This document shows positions 34,800-42,470 of a stretch of 64,000 nt of DNA, piece after piece (the first letter of the stretch is position 1; every line of letters begins with the position of its first letter). This DNA is from Collinsella sp. (GTDB lineage: Bacteria; Actinomycetota; Coriobacteriia; Coriobacteriales; Coriobacteriaceae): positions 1 to 64,000 of the forward strand of contig JAGZEK010000010.1 in NCBI GenBank assembly GCA_018368345.1, written 5' to 3'. Made by a program: the position numbers and the translations under genes. A model generated the notes under the pieces. The model worked only from the letters and a program-made list of their open reading frames with translations. It did not search any database and was not told the DNA's origin.

Positions 34800-35174
34800 C
34801 TACTCGCGGCACAGGTGCACGGCGAAGCCGGCGAACTCGCGCTTAAAGTACACGAGCTTGGTGCCGCCGTCGGGCAGCAGCACGCGCGACTCCTCGTTGA
34901 CCTCGAGCCCGCGCTCGGCAAACCACTTCTCGGCAGCGTCGATGTCGTTGACGGCAAAGCCGATGTGGCCCTTGGTGCCACGACCGTTCTGCTTCATGAT
35001 CTCGACCAGCGAATCGTTAAAGTACGAAACGGGGGTCTCGATGACAGGTAGGCCCATCATCGTCGAGAACAGCTCCGCGATCTCCAGGGCGTCTGCCGGG
35101 TCGGTGGCGTTAATGCCCACATGGGCAACGCGCATACCAAAGAGCTCTACCGGGTTGGCGTTCTGCTCACTCAT
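34800..35174 (-). CDS. VOC (glyoxalase/dioxygenase) superfamily protein
   Basis: The 124-aa protein has a vicinal oxygen chelate fold with two beta-alpha-beta repeats (RVAHVGINATDPADALEIA... and GHIGFAVNDIDAAEKWFAERGLEV). Candidate metal-binding His/Glu residues occur at each repeat. Start at 35174 (MSEQNANPVEL). It follows an orphan PTS IIB gene by 11 bases, so it probably works in the same sugar route, perhaps as an epimerase- or aldolase-type enzyme; the reaction cannot be read from the sequence. Confidence 0.82.
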   Translation of the reverse strand: MSEQNANPVELFGMRVAHVGINATDPADALEIAELFSTMMGLPVIETPVSYFNDSLVEIMKQNGRGTKGHIGFAVNDIDAAEKWFAERGLEVNEESRVLLPDGGTKLVYFKREFAGFAVHLCRE

Positions 35175-35185
35175 GCAGTCAGCGC

Positions 35186-35473
35186 CTACTGAGCCATAAC
35201 GTCGAGAACGGCCTTCTCGGCAGCAACGCGGTTCATGCCGGTCATGAAGGGCACGCCGCTCACGTACGGGCAGGTGAGGCCCTCGGGGGCAACGGTGGTG
35301 GCAATCAGCAGGTCGGCGCCCTCGTCGCAAGCGTCCTTGGCCTCGGAGATGGCGCACTGCACGATCTCATACTTGCCGGCATAACCGTTGGCGTCGAGCA
35401 TGGTAGCGACCTTCTGGGCAACAAGCGTGGAAGTAGCAGCGCCAGCACCGCAAGCCAAAACGATCTTCTTCAT
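35186..35473 (-). CDS. PTS IIB component, galactitol-type (GatB/SgcB-like), orphan
   Basis: The 95-aa protein matches the galactitol-family IIB fold: the phosphocysteine loop ACGAGAATSTLVAQKV starts at residue 7 (Cys8), and the length is right. It is expected to pass phosphate to a IIC permease. No IIA or IIC gene lies nearby in this window, so it may work with subunits elsewhere, as a regulatory IIB, or be a remnant of a lost system. It is in an operon with the VOC protein (11-base gap). Confidence 0.86.
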   Translation of the reverse strand: MKKIVLACGAGAATSTLVAQKVATMLDANGYAGKYEIVQCAISEAKDACDEGADLLIATTVAPEGLTCPYVSGVPFMTGMNRVAAEKAVLDVMAQ

Positions 35474-35575
35474 AGGTAATGTCTCCCTTCATGGTTTACT
35501 TTAGGTAAGTGTACCGCAGCGAGCGATGGCGCTCAGCCTCGATGCGCTTTTATGCCAGTTTGCTTGCGCGCTGCG

Positions 35576-35581
35576 TATAAT
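35576..35581 (+). promoter_or_regulatory. -10 element for the TPR-like gene
   Basis: A consensus TATAAT lies about 55 bases before the start at 35637. A good -35 is not visible. It lies in the gap with the divergent IIB gene. Confidence 0.5.
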
Positions 35582-35636
35582 ACATCTAGTACGTGTTGTC
35601 ATACCGCTCGCTTTATGAGCGACTAAGGACCCTAAT

Positions 35637-36260
35637 ATGCCCGATTCCCGCACACTCTGGACCGCCGTCGTTATCATCTGCATCGCCGTGTCGGTGTTTT
35701 TTAGCGTCAAAAAACGCACCACGTTCAAGCGCCTGCAGCAGTTGATGGCCGCCAAACAGTGGGCCGAGTTCGATCGTTTGCTCGACGGCAAACTCACCAG
35801 CATGCTGTACCCGCGCTACAACCGCGACTACCTGCGCCTGAACTCCTATCTGCTACGCGAGGACCATGAGCGCGCTGACGAGATGTTCGATCTGCTGCTG
35901 GGGCTCAACCTGCCCAAGATGCAGCGCGTCGACCTGGTGATCAAGGCCTTTAACTACTACGTTGGCCAGGAGGACCGCAAAAAGTCTAAGGAGCTGCTGC
36001 ACGAGATCAAGGGCTTTGAGGGCGGTCAGGCCGAGGCGGTCGCACACGAATGCCAGCTAATGTACGACACGATGATCCTCAAGCGCCACAACGACATTCC
36101 CGAGCTGGAGCGCATGCTCAAGGAAGCCGGTGACGACAAGGTCAAGCGCTGCCGCTTGGAGTACCTGCTGGCCCTGCAGTACCAGAACAAGGGCGACGAA
36201 GCCAAGTTTGCCGAGTACTTGGAAAAGTCAGGCCAGCACTCGATGGCCGTCAACGCGTAA
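35637..36260 (+). CDS. Membrane-anchored TPR-like helical protein, 207 aa
   Basis: The N-terminal hydrophobic stretch (LWTAVVIICIAVSVFFSV) anchors the protein; the rest is predicted as a chain of paired helices of about 35 residues each (for example MAAKQWAEFDRLLDGKL, REDHERADEMFDLLLGLNL, QEDRKKSKELLHEIKGF, YQNKGDEAKFAEYLEKSG), as in tetratricopeptide proteins. It likely holds other proteins in the cytosol near the membrane, but the partner is unknown. It is a single gene, upstream of the tRNA-Leu. Confidence 0.75.
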   Translation: MPDSRTLWTAVVIICIAVSVFFSVKKRTTFKRLQQLMAAKQWAEFDRLLDGKLTSMLYPRYNRDYLRLNSYLLREDHERADEMFDLLLGLNLPKMQRVDLVIKAFNYYVGQEDRKKSKELLHEIKGFEGGQAEAVAHECQLMYDTMILKRHNDIPELERMLKEAGDDKVKRCRLEYLLALQYQNKGDEAKFAEYLEKSGQHSMAVNA

Positions 36261-36291
36261 CGGACGGCTTGTGCTAGACTTCTAGTCTCAC

Positions 36292-36376
36292 GGGGGCGTG
36301 GCGGAATTGGCATACGCAGGAGACTTAAAATCTCTCGCCGCAAGGATTGTGGGTTCGAGTCCCACCGCCCCTACCA
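36292..36376 (+). tRNA. tRNA-Leu (anticodon UAA)
   Basis: This is a class II tRNA with a long variable arm. The acceptor GGGGGCG pairs with CGCCCCT (one G-T), the anticodon arm is GGAGA-CTTAAAA-TCTCT with TAA at positions 34-36, the T arm is GTGGG-TTCGAGT-CCCAC and the encoded CCA ends at 36376. It is followed by a terminator at 36388-36426, and a 20-base copy of its 3' end recurs at 36554-36573. Confidence 0.95.
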
Positions 36377-36573
36377 TATGAAGCGTTCGAGCCCGTGTCC
36401 CGTTGGGATGCGGGCCCGTTTTTTTCGGACGCCGGTGGGGCTCGAACCCGCGAGGGGGCGAGCGTCAAGCGGACGCGCAGCGTCCGCAGCGAGCCGGCAA
36501 GGGCGCCGGCAGGCGGCCGAAGCCGGTGCGGATTTGCGCAGCAAATACGCGGAAGTCCCACCGCCCCTACCAT
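36358..36573. repeat. Duplicated tRNA-Leu 3' end (candidate attachment site or scar)
   Basis: The 20 bases AGTCCCACCGCCCCTACCAT at 36358-36377 (inside the tRNA) recur exactly at 36554-36573. Each copy is followed by a similar terminator (GAGCCCGTGTCC...GGGATGCGGGC...). Between them are 176 bases rich in short palindromes (GGACGC/GCGTCC; GCCGGC). This looks like the footprint of an element that inserted into the tRNA and was lost, or a partial duplication. No integrase is in the window. The segment 36377-36676 holds no other gene, apart from a GGGAC-loop hairpin (AGCTC at 36644, GAGCT at 36659). Confidence 0.6.
36388..36426 (+). terminator. Terminator after tRNA-Leu
   Basis: GAGCCCG...CGGGCCC stem-loop followed by a run of T. 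A diverged copy (36583-36621) follows the duplicated tRNA tail. Confidence 0.8.
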
Positions 36574-36676
36574 GTAGTGCTTACGAGCCCGTGTCCCCCA
36601 GGGATGCGGGCTCGTTTCTTTTAGGTGCCGTCAACTGCAGAGCAGCTCATTTGGGACAGAGCTTTTTTGACTACTT

Positions 36677-37678
36677 TTAAAGGGTGCTCAGGCTCGGGGT
36701 CCAGGCGATGGTGGGGGTTGTGCCGTCGAGGGTCTCGTTGATGGTGGCGGCCATGCCGGCGAGTAGGCTGTTCTCGCTTACGGTGAGCGTCTTGTAGCCG
36801 CCGGCACGCATGAGCTCGCGGATCACCACGGCGCCGGCCAGAATCACGCCCGCGCGTTTGGGCTGTACACCCGGTAGCGTGGCGATGCCTTCCGCGTCCA
36901 ACACAGACATGCGCTCGATAGCGGCCGAGACCTGCTCCAGCGACAGCTCGCATAGGTGCACAAAGCTCGAATCGTACGGTTCCAGCTCGTGAACCAGTGC
37001 CACGAGCGTGGTGACGGTGCCGCCCACGGCGACCAGGCGCTCTGCATGCTCAAAGTCGCTGGGCAGGCCCTCAAAATAGGCGGCGAACTGCTCGCCCGAC
37101 CACGCAGCGGCGGCTGAAAGCTCGCCATCCGCGGGTGGCAGCGCCGAGAAAAACCGCTCCGTCACGCGACGGCAACCGATGTCCAGCGAGCGCGTTCCCT
37201 CCAGCGCAAAGACGCTGCACTCCGGAGCGTATACGCCCGTCGCGAGCTCCGTGGAGCCGCCGCCCGAATCCGCGACGATGATGCGCTCGCCGGCAAAGTC
37301 GTGCGCCACGCCAAAAAATGTCAGGCGCGCCTCGACCTCGCCCGGAATCACCTGTGGTTTGAGCCCCAACTCGCGCAGGCCGTCCAGCAGCAGCGCGGCA
37401 TTGGACGCATCGCGCGCGGCACTCGTGCACGTGGTGCAGACGCACACGGCCCCAAAGGCACGGGCCTCGTCCACAAACATGCGGCACGCAGCGAGCACAC
37501 GCTCGACAGCCGCCTTGCAAAAGCGCCCCGTCGTGTCCACGCCCTCGCCCAGGTCGGTAATCTCGGTATGCTTGGACGATTCCACAATCGCTCCGCCCTC
37601 GACCTGGGCCAACACCAGTCGCGACGACACCGTTCCCAGGTCGATCGCGGCTACCTTATAGCGTTTGCAATTTGTCAT
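36677..37678 (-). CDS. Ppx/GppA-family phosphatase
   Basis: The 333-aa protein has the ASKHA fold of exopolyphosphatases and guanosine pentaphosphate phosphatases: the N-terminal AAIDLGTVSSRLVLA, the DSGGGSTEL phosphate-binding loop and the second loop VAVGGTVTTL. It lacks the extra C-terminal HD domain of the large E. coli enzymes, so it is the short form. It would degrade polyphosphate or pppGpp. It is followed (same strand) by the DivIC-like gene upstream, with GGAGGGGAG as ribosome site. Confidence 0.9.
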   Translation of the reverse strand: MTNCKRYKVAAIDLGTVSSRLVLAQVEGGAIVESSKHTEITDLGEGVDTTGRFCKAAVERVLAACRMFVDEARAFGAVCVCTTCTSAARDASNAALLLDGLRELGLKPQVIPGEVEARLTFFGVAHDFAGERIIVADSGGGSTELATGVYAPECSVFALEGTRSLDIGCRRVTERFFSALPPADGELSAAAAWSGEQFAAYFEGLPSDFEHAERLVAVGGTVTTLVALVHELEPYDSSFVHLCELSLEQVSAAIERMSVLDAEGIATLPGVQPKRAGVILAGAVVIRELMRAGGYKTLTVSENSLLAGMAATINETLDGTTPTIAWTPSLSTL

Positions 37679-37698
37679 TGCGGGCTCCCCTCCGGGCG

Positions 37699-38460
37699 CT
37701 ATTTGCCGTTGGACACGACCGTCTGACCCTCGACGCCGTTAAACCCAAACAGCATGTCGAGCGCCTGGATGTACCACGGCGCGTCCTTGCCGACTTCTTC
37801 GATTTCCTTGGCCACTTCGCTGGCCTTCTTGGCGTTTGAGGACTTTTTGCTCGACGACGAGTCCGAATCGTCGTCCAAGCCTAGCACGTCAATCTTCTTC
37901 TCGCCGGGCATCACCAGGCCCAGGTCCTCGGACGCCGCGTCCTTGATACCCTCCTCCGAGAGCAGCTTGTCGACGCTTTTTTGCAGCTCATCATTGTATT
38001 GCTGGCGAATCTCGACCTGCTTGGCCAAGATGTCGCTCGAGCGTTTTGCCACGTACAGGTCGCGTACGGGAAAATACAGGCTCACGAGCGCCAGCGCCAC
38101 CACGATACCGATAAACAGCGGACGCAGAGAGCCATGCGTAAAGTCATAGATCGCCTTGACCACCGCATTGTCGTTGGCGTAGCGCATAAAGTCCGAGCCC
38201 GAAAGACGGCTCGAAGGCCTGCTCGACCTGTCGTGCGTCTGGGCCGAGGGACGCGACGCATGTGTCGAACGTGCCGGGCGCACCGGTCCATCTGCCGAAG
38301 TATTCACATGAGCATTGGGGCGCGAGGTACTTGTCGGGCGCTGCGTGGAGCGGTCGGCGCCGGCGTAGGCGGACCCACCGAGCTGCACCGTGCGCGCACG
38401 GCGAGGCGACGGCTCACGCGAACCGGCGGAATAGTACCTGTTGTCGTAAATCTGATCCAT
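37699..38460 (-). CDS. DivIC/FtsB-like septum formation protein
   Basis: The 253-aa protein has a basic, Ser/Thr/Arg-rich cytosolic N-terminus (about 110 residues, repeats of RPSAQ, disordered), one transmembrane helix (LRPLFIGIVVALALVSLYFPV) and a short extracellular coiled coil (RSSDILAKQVEIRQQYNDELQKSVDKLL) of the FtsB/DivIC family, followed by an acidic Ser-rich tail. It acts in the divisome with FtsL and FtsQ/DivIB. The start at 38460 is chosen because AAGGCG lies near and it gives a good N-terminus. It lies 20 bases upstream of ppx; the linkage of a divisome gene to enolase and Ppx is typical of actinobacteria. Confidence 0.82.
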   Translation of the reverse strand: MDQIYDNRYYSAGSREPSPRRARTVQLGGSAYAGADRSTQRPTSTSRPNAHVNTSADGPVRPARSTHASRPSAQTHDRSSRPSSRLSGSDFMRYANDNAVVKAIYDFTHGSLRPLFIGIVVALALVSLYFPVRDLYVAKRSSDILAKQVEIRQQYNDELQKSVDKLLSEEGIKDAASEDLGLVMPGEKKIDVLGLDDDSDSSSSKKSSNAKKASEVAKEIEEVGKDAPWYIQALDMLFGFNGVEGQTVVSNGK

Positions 38461-38551
38461 GTGCGCCTTGTGCGGTTGAGGTTTGTTTGCGCTAAGTATT
38501 CTAGTTATAGCACGAGCGCGCGCACCACCTTCGGCAGCCTTTGCTCGACAT

Positions 38552-38583
38552 AAAAAAGGCGCTGAGCCATATGGCCCAGCGCC
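38552..38583 (-). terminator. Terminator of eno
   Basis: GGCGCTG (38558-38564) pairs with CAGCGCC (38577-38583) and inner GGCC/GGCC-type bases; on the minus strand the stem is followed by six T. Confidence 0.85.
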
Positions 38584-38656
38584 CAATGGTGCTCAACAGC
38601 GCCCGGCTGGAGCAAGGCGAATCCGAGTCTTCCCCGCCCCCGCGAGCTCCGCGTGC

Positions 38657-39946
38657 CTAGCGAATGTTGTAGAACGCGGCCTTGCCGGCGTAGCGCGCGC
38701 TGCCCTCGAGCTCGTCCTCGATGCGAATGAGCTGGTTGTACTTGGCGATACGGTCGCTGCGGCACGGGGCGCCCGACTTGATCTGGCCGGCATTGACGCC
38801 CACGACCAGGTCGGCGATCGTGGAATCCTCGGTCTCGCCGGAGCGGTGGCTCACGATGCAGGCGTAACCGGCCTCCTTGGCGGTCTCGATGGCCTCGAGC
38901 GACTCGGTGAGCGTGCCGATCTGATTGACCTTGACCAGGATCGCGTTGGCGGCACCCAGCTCGATGCCCTTCTTGAGGCGCTCGGTGTTGGTGACGAACA
39001 GGTCGTCGCCCACCAGCTGCACCTTGTTGCCAATGCGGCGGGTAAGCTCAACCCAACCGTCCCAGTCCTCCTCGGCCATGCCGTCCTCGATGGAGATGAT
39101 GGGATAGGTGTCGACGAGCTTCTCCCAGTAATCAACCATCTGGGCACTCGTGTACTCCACGCCCTCGCCCTTGAGCTCGTACATGCCGGTCTCGGCGTTG
39201 TAGAACTCGGTCGAGGCCGGGTCCATGGCGTACATGAAGTCGACGCCGGGCTTAAAGCCAGCCTTCTCAACGGCCTTGGTAATGTACTCGAACGGCTCGG
39301 CATTGGTCTTAAGGTTGGGCGCAAAGCCGCCCTCGTCGCCCACGCCGCCGCCCAGGCCGGCCTCGTGCAGCACGCCCTTGAGGGTGTGGTAGACCTCGGC
39401 GCACCAACGCAGGCCCTCGGCAAAGCTCGGGGCGCCCACCGGCATGATCATGAACTCCTGGAAGTCGACGTTATTGTCGGCATGCACGCCGCCGTTGAGA
39501 ATGTTCATCATAGGTGTGGGCAGCAGGTGGGCGTTGACGCCACCCAGATACTGGTACAGCGAAAGACCCGCCGACTCGGCAGCGGCGCGGGCAACGGCCA
39601 GCGACACGCCCAGAATGGCGTTGGCACCGAGCTTGGTCTTGTTGGGGGTACCGTCCGCGGCGACCAGCGCAGCATCGACGGCGCGCTGGTCGAAAGCATC
39701 GAGGCCCACGACGGCGTTAGCGCACTCGTTGTTGACGTGCTCGACGGCCTGCGAAACGCCCTTGCCCAGATAGCGGCCCTTGTCGCCGTCGCGCAGCTCA
39801 CATGCCTCAAAGGCGCCGGTCGAAGCACCCGAAGGCACCATTGCGCGGCCAAAGCTGCCGTCCTCGAGCACGACCTCGACCTCGACGGTGGGATTGCCGC
39901 GGCTGTCGAGCACCTCGCGACCGTAGACGTCCAAAATATCGCTCAT
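38657..39946 (-). CDS. eno: Enolase
   Basis: The 429-aa glycolytic enzyme converts 2-phosphoglycerate to phosphoenolpyruvate, which also feeds the PTS. The signature SHRSGETEDSTIADL, the substrate loop SGASTGAFEACELRD, metal ligands in SIEDGMAEEDW and the catalytic Lys in ILVKVNQIGTLTE are all present. The start has GAGGGAGA upstream. It is a single gene with its own terminator. Confidence 0.98.
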   Translation of the reverse strand: MSDILDVYGREVLDSRGNPTVEVEVVLEDGSFGRAMVPSGASTGAFEACELRDGDKGRYLGKGVSQAVEHVNNECANAVVGLDAFDQRAVDAALVAADGTPNKTKLGANAILGVSLAVARAAAESAGLSLYQYLGGVNAHLLPTPMMNILNGGVHADNNVDFQEFMIMPVGAPSFAEGLRWCAEVYHTLKGVLHEAGLGGGVGDEGGFAPNLKTNAEPFEYITKAVEKAGFKPGVDFMYAMDPASTEFYNAETGMYELKGEGVEYTSAQMVDYWEKLVDTYPIISIEDGMAEEDWDGWVELTRRIGNKVQLVGDDLFVTNTERLKKGIELGAANAILVKVNQIGTLTESLEAIETAKEAGYACIVSHRSGETEDSTIADLVVGVNAGQIKSGAPCRSDRIAKYNQLIRIEDELEGSARYAGKAAFYNIR

Positions 39947-40095
39947 GTTGTCTCCCTCTCACTTGGAAACGGGTTGAATGCTTGGCGACACGGCTTGCAC
40001 GCTACAGCGGCGCGCAGGTTCATAAGTTAGCCTTATCGCACTTTTTGCATTATGCCCTAAGTTAGCCAAGGGATACAATCTTTTTAAAAATAATA

Positions 40096-40127
40096 GGGGC
40101 GATGGGACAAGTCCGTCCCGTCGCCCC
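40096..40127 (-). terminator. Terminator of mazG
   Basis: GGGGCGATGGGAC (40096-40108) pairs with GTCCCGTCGCCCC (40115-40127). On the minus strand it is followed by TATTATTTTT. Confidence 0.8.
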
Positions 40128-40134
40128 CGCAGTC

Positions 40135-40995
40135 TTACTCCTCTGCCTTTGCGGCATCCCAGAGGTCATTGAGGCCGTGGGTCGAAAGCTCGGCCAGATC
40201 CACGTGGGCGTCGGCCGCCATCTGCTCCATCGCGGCCCAGCGGCGGCGGAACTTTGCCGTGCTGGCACGCAGGGCGCTCTCGGCGTCGATTCCCTCCTTG
40301 CGCGCAACGTTGACCAGGGCAAAGAGCAGGTCGCCAAACTCCATCTCGCGCTCGGGCGAGCCGGGAGCCTCGGCCTCAAACTCGGCACGCTCCTCAGCGA
40401 CCTCGTCCCACACGTCCTGGACCGTCTCCCACTCAAAGCCCACGGCAGCCGCCTTGCGCGACACCTTCTGAGCCTGCATCAGCGCCGGCAGGTGCGTGGG
40501 CACACCGTCGAGCAGACCCTCGGGTGCGGCCCCGCCTGCCGCCACGGCCTGGTCTTTGGCGGCCTTCTCGGCAAGCTTGACCTCGTCCCAAATCTTGAGC
40601 ACCTCGTCGGAGTTGTCGGCATCCGCATCGCCAAACACGTGCGGGTGACGACGGATGAGCTTGGCGTCGATATCGCGCGCCACATCGGCCAGCGAAAACT
40701 CGCCGGCATCCGCCGCAATCTGCGCATGCAGTACGACCTGCATGAGCACGTCGCCCAACTCCTCGCGCAGGTGTGCCGCGTCGTCGGCCTCGATGCAGTC
40801 GAGCGCCTCGTAGGCTTCCTCGATCATGTTCTTGCCAATGCTGCGGTGCGTCTGCTCGCGGTCCCACGGGCAGCCGTCGGGCTGACGCAGGCGCCAGATG
40901 GTCTGCACCAGATGCTGCAGCTCGGCCGACGCGTCTACCAGCGTGGACAGGTCGCGCGAACCCTCGGCATTTTGCTGAGCCATATGCTCGGCCAT
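40135..40995 (-). CDS. mazG: Nucleoside triphosphate pyrophosphohydrolase MazG
   Basis: The 286-aa enzyme hydrolyses nucleoside triphosphates to monophosphate and pyrophosphate and keeps damaged nucleotides out of nucleic acids. It has two MazG domains: the first with GCPWDREQTHRSIGKNMIEEAYEALD and EELGDVLMQVVLH, and the second near the C-terminus with EMEFGDLLFALVNVAR, where the EExxE/D metal motifs are visible. It lies three bases downstream of the yfcE-like gene and is part of that operon, terminated at 40096-40127. Confidence 0.94.
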   Translation of the reverse strand: MAEHMAQQNAEGSRDLSTLVDASAELQHLVQTIWRLRQPDGCPWDREQTHRSIGKNMIEEAYEALDCIEADDAAHLREELGDVLMQVVLHAQIAADAGEFSLADVARDIDAKLIRRHPHVFGDADADNSDEVLKIWDEVKLAEKAAKDQAVAAGGAAPEGLLDGVPTHLPALMQAQKVSRKAAAVGFEWETVQDVWDEVAEERAEFEAEAPGSPEREMEFGDLLFALVNVARKEGIDAESALRASTAKFRRRWAAMEQMAADAHVDLAELSTHGLNDLWDAAKAEE

Positions 40996-40997
40996 GG

Positions 40998-41546
40998 TTA
41001 GTCCTCCCCCATGATCACATGGCGGAACGCGCCGCCCTCGTAGACGCCGTAGCTATGTGTGCCGTCCTTGGGGATGCTCACGCTGCCGGGATTGAAGAGC
41101 CACAGACCCGGGTGCGCGGCGCTTTCCTCGTTAACCTTGATGTGCGTATGGCCGTAGACGAGCGCGGAGCCCTCGGGCAGCGCGGGCGCGTGGTCAACGC
41201 TGTTATGCATGCCGGCGCCAAAGACGTGGCCGTGCGTCAGGAACAGTTCACGTCCGGTCTCGTCGAATAGTGTGGCGTAGTCAGCCATGACGGGGAAGTC
41301 GAGGACCATCTGGTCGACCTCGGCGTCGCAGTTGCCGCGCACCGCGATGATGCGGTCGGCCAGGGCGTTGAGCAGCGGAATCACGCGTTTGGGGGCGTAG
41401 TCGCGCGGCAGGTCGTTACGCGGGCCGTGGTAGAGCAGGTCGCCCAGCAGCACAATGCGGTCGGGCTGTTCGGATTCGATGGCAGTGCAGAGGCGCTCGG
41501 CCCAGTATGCCGAGCCATGGATGTCGGAAGCGATGAGGTATTTCAT
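40998..41546 (-). CDS. YfcE/MJ0936-type metallophosphodiesterase
   Basis: The 182-aa protein has a full small phosphodiesterase set: SDIHGS, LGDLLYHGP, GNCD, LTHGH and YGHTH. It is the size of the YfcE group, which hydrolyses phosphodiesters in vitro. The physiological substrate is unknown. It follows the LarC-type gene by 55 bases and precedes mazG by two, so the three may form an operon. Confidence 0.9.
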   Translation of the reverse strand: MKYLIASDIHGSAYWAERLCTAIESEQPDRIVLLGDLLYHGPRNDLPRDYAPKRVIPLLNALADRIIAVRGNCDAEVDQMVLDFPVMADYATLFDETGRELFLTHGHVFGAGMHNSVDHAPALPEGSALVYGHTHIKVNEESAAHPGLWLFNPGSVSIPKDGTHSYGVYEGGAFRHVIMGED

Positions 41547-41601
41547 GGGGAGTCCTTTCGGTGGGGTTAATTGGATTGGCGCGGCGCGTCACTCGCCCGC
41601 A

Positions 41602-42087
41602 TCACTCAAATCGCAACGCCGCGGCTTGGGCCGCTTGCATCACGCGTTGGAGCGGCACGTTGTGCTCGCGGGCAAGGCGAGCACAGTCCTCGTACTCGGG
41701 AGCCGCACGTTCACTGCCATCGGGCAGGGTCGCCACCTTAACGGATACCTCGCCCCAAGGCGTCGTCACCTGCTCGAATCGGCGCGGCAGGCAAACGCGT
41801 TCCATCACCTGGCGACGAACGGCGTTGGTCGTGGTTTCCAAAAAGATAATCGTCTGCAGGCGTTCGATATCCTCATGCGAGCAAATCACCTGCAACTGCC
41901 ATCCGGGGCGGCCCTTTTTGCAGTAGAGGGGCAGCCAGTGCACCTCGCGGGCGCCGGCCTCGCGCAGGCGGTCGGCGGCGTAGGCGAGCACCTCGGGCGA
42001 CGCGTCATCGATGTCGCACTCCAGCTTGACGATAGTTTCGGGCGCATCGGTCTCGCGGGACAGCGGAGATGTACTTCCACGTTGCAT
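41602..42087 (-). CDS. Stand-alone LarC C-terminal domain protein (LarC2-like)
   Basis: The 161-aa protein matches the C-terminal part of LarC, the cyclometallase that puts nickel into the nickel-pincer cofactor of lactate racemase and relatives. The segments ETIVKLECDIDDASPEVLAYAADRL, TPWGEVSVKVA and PEYEDCARLA are family landmarks. The N-terminal half (LarC1) is absent here, and there is no larB or larE in the window. The start at 42087 has AAAGGA upstream. Normally LarC1 and LarC2 are joined by programmed frameshifting, so a separate C-terminal piece is unusual; it may be complemented by an N-terminal half elsewhere. Confidence 0.75.
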   Translation of the reverse strand: MQRGSTSPLSRETDAPETIVKLECDIDDASPEVLAYAADRLREAGAREVHWLPLYCKKGRPGWQLQVICSHEDIERLQTIIFLETTTNAVRRQVMERVCLPRRFEQVTTPWGEVSVKVATLPDGSERAAPEYEDCARLAREHNVPLQRVMQAAQAAALRFE

Positions 42088-42190
42088 ACGGTCCGAATCC
42101 TTTCCGCACGGGCTCGTTTTATTCACCCAAACGCTAGCACATCGGACGTGGCACAGGCGTGACTTTCGTCCGTCGCCGCCCTCACCCCTA

Positions 42191-42273
42191 TCCAAACGTG
42201 TACGTCAGCCTCCAAACATGTCATTTTTTGTCGGTTTTGGAGGCTGAGGCACACGTTTTGGAGCGAGGCCGCA
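42191..42273. repeat. Family D element, copy 1
   Basis: TCAGCCTCCAAA pairs with TTTGGAGGCTGA, and CCAAACGTG with CACGTTTTGG, around a loop that begins ACATGTCATTTTTTG. A 29-base block (42202-42230) is identical in copy 2 at 46510-46538. It lies in the divergent gap between the LarC-type gene and the ABC exporter; the rest of that 383-base gap holds their promoters. Confidence 0.8.
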
Positions 42274-42470
42274 CACGATCAGAATTGCGCCCGCACTCCG
42301 TCCACCACAAAGTTCGCCGCACTCAACAATTTTGGACTTTCTACGCAGTTCATCGACCAAAAATTACCCTCGGCATACTTACCCGCTGCACGATGTTACT
42401 CTAGTTGCATTTGGCTAACTAAGCGGCTGCCGAGGACCCCGCCCGGCACCGTTACGGCATAGGAGGTTTC

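Noticed and set aside
36427..36553. Coding sequence between the tRNA and its duplicate tail
   Set aside because: Open frames here are made of Arg/Ala/Pro runs and have no ribosome site; they are GC-rich non-coding sequence.
36554..36576. A second tRNA-Leu
   Set aside because: Only the 3' 20 bases are present; there is no acceptor 5' strand, D arm or anticodon arm.
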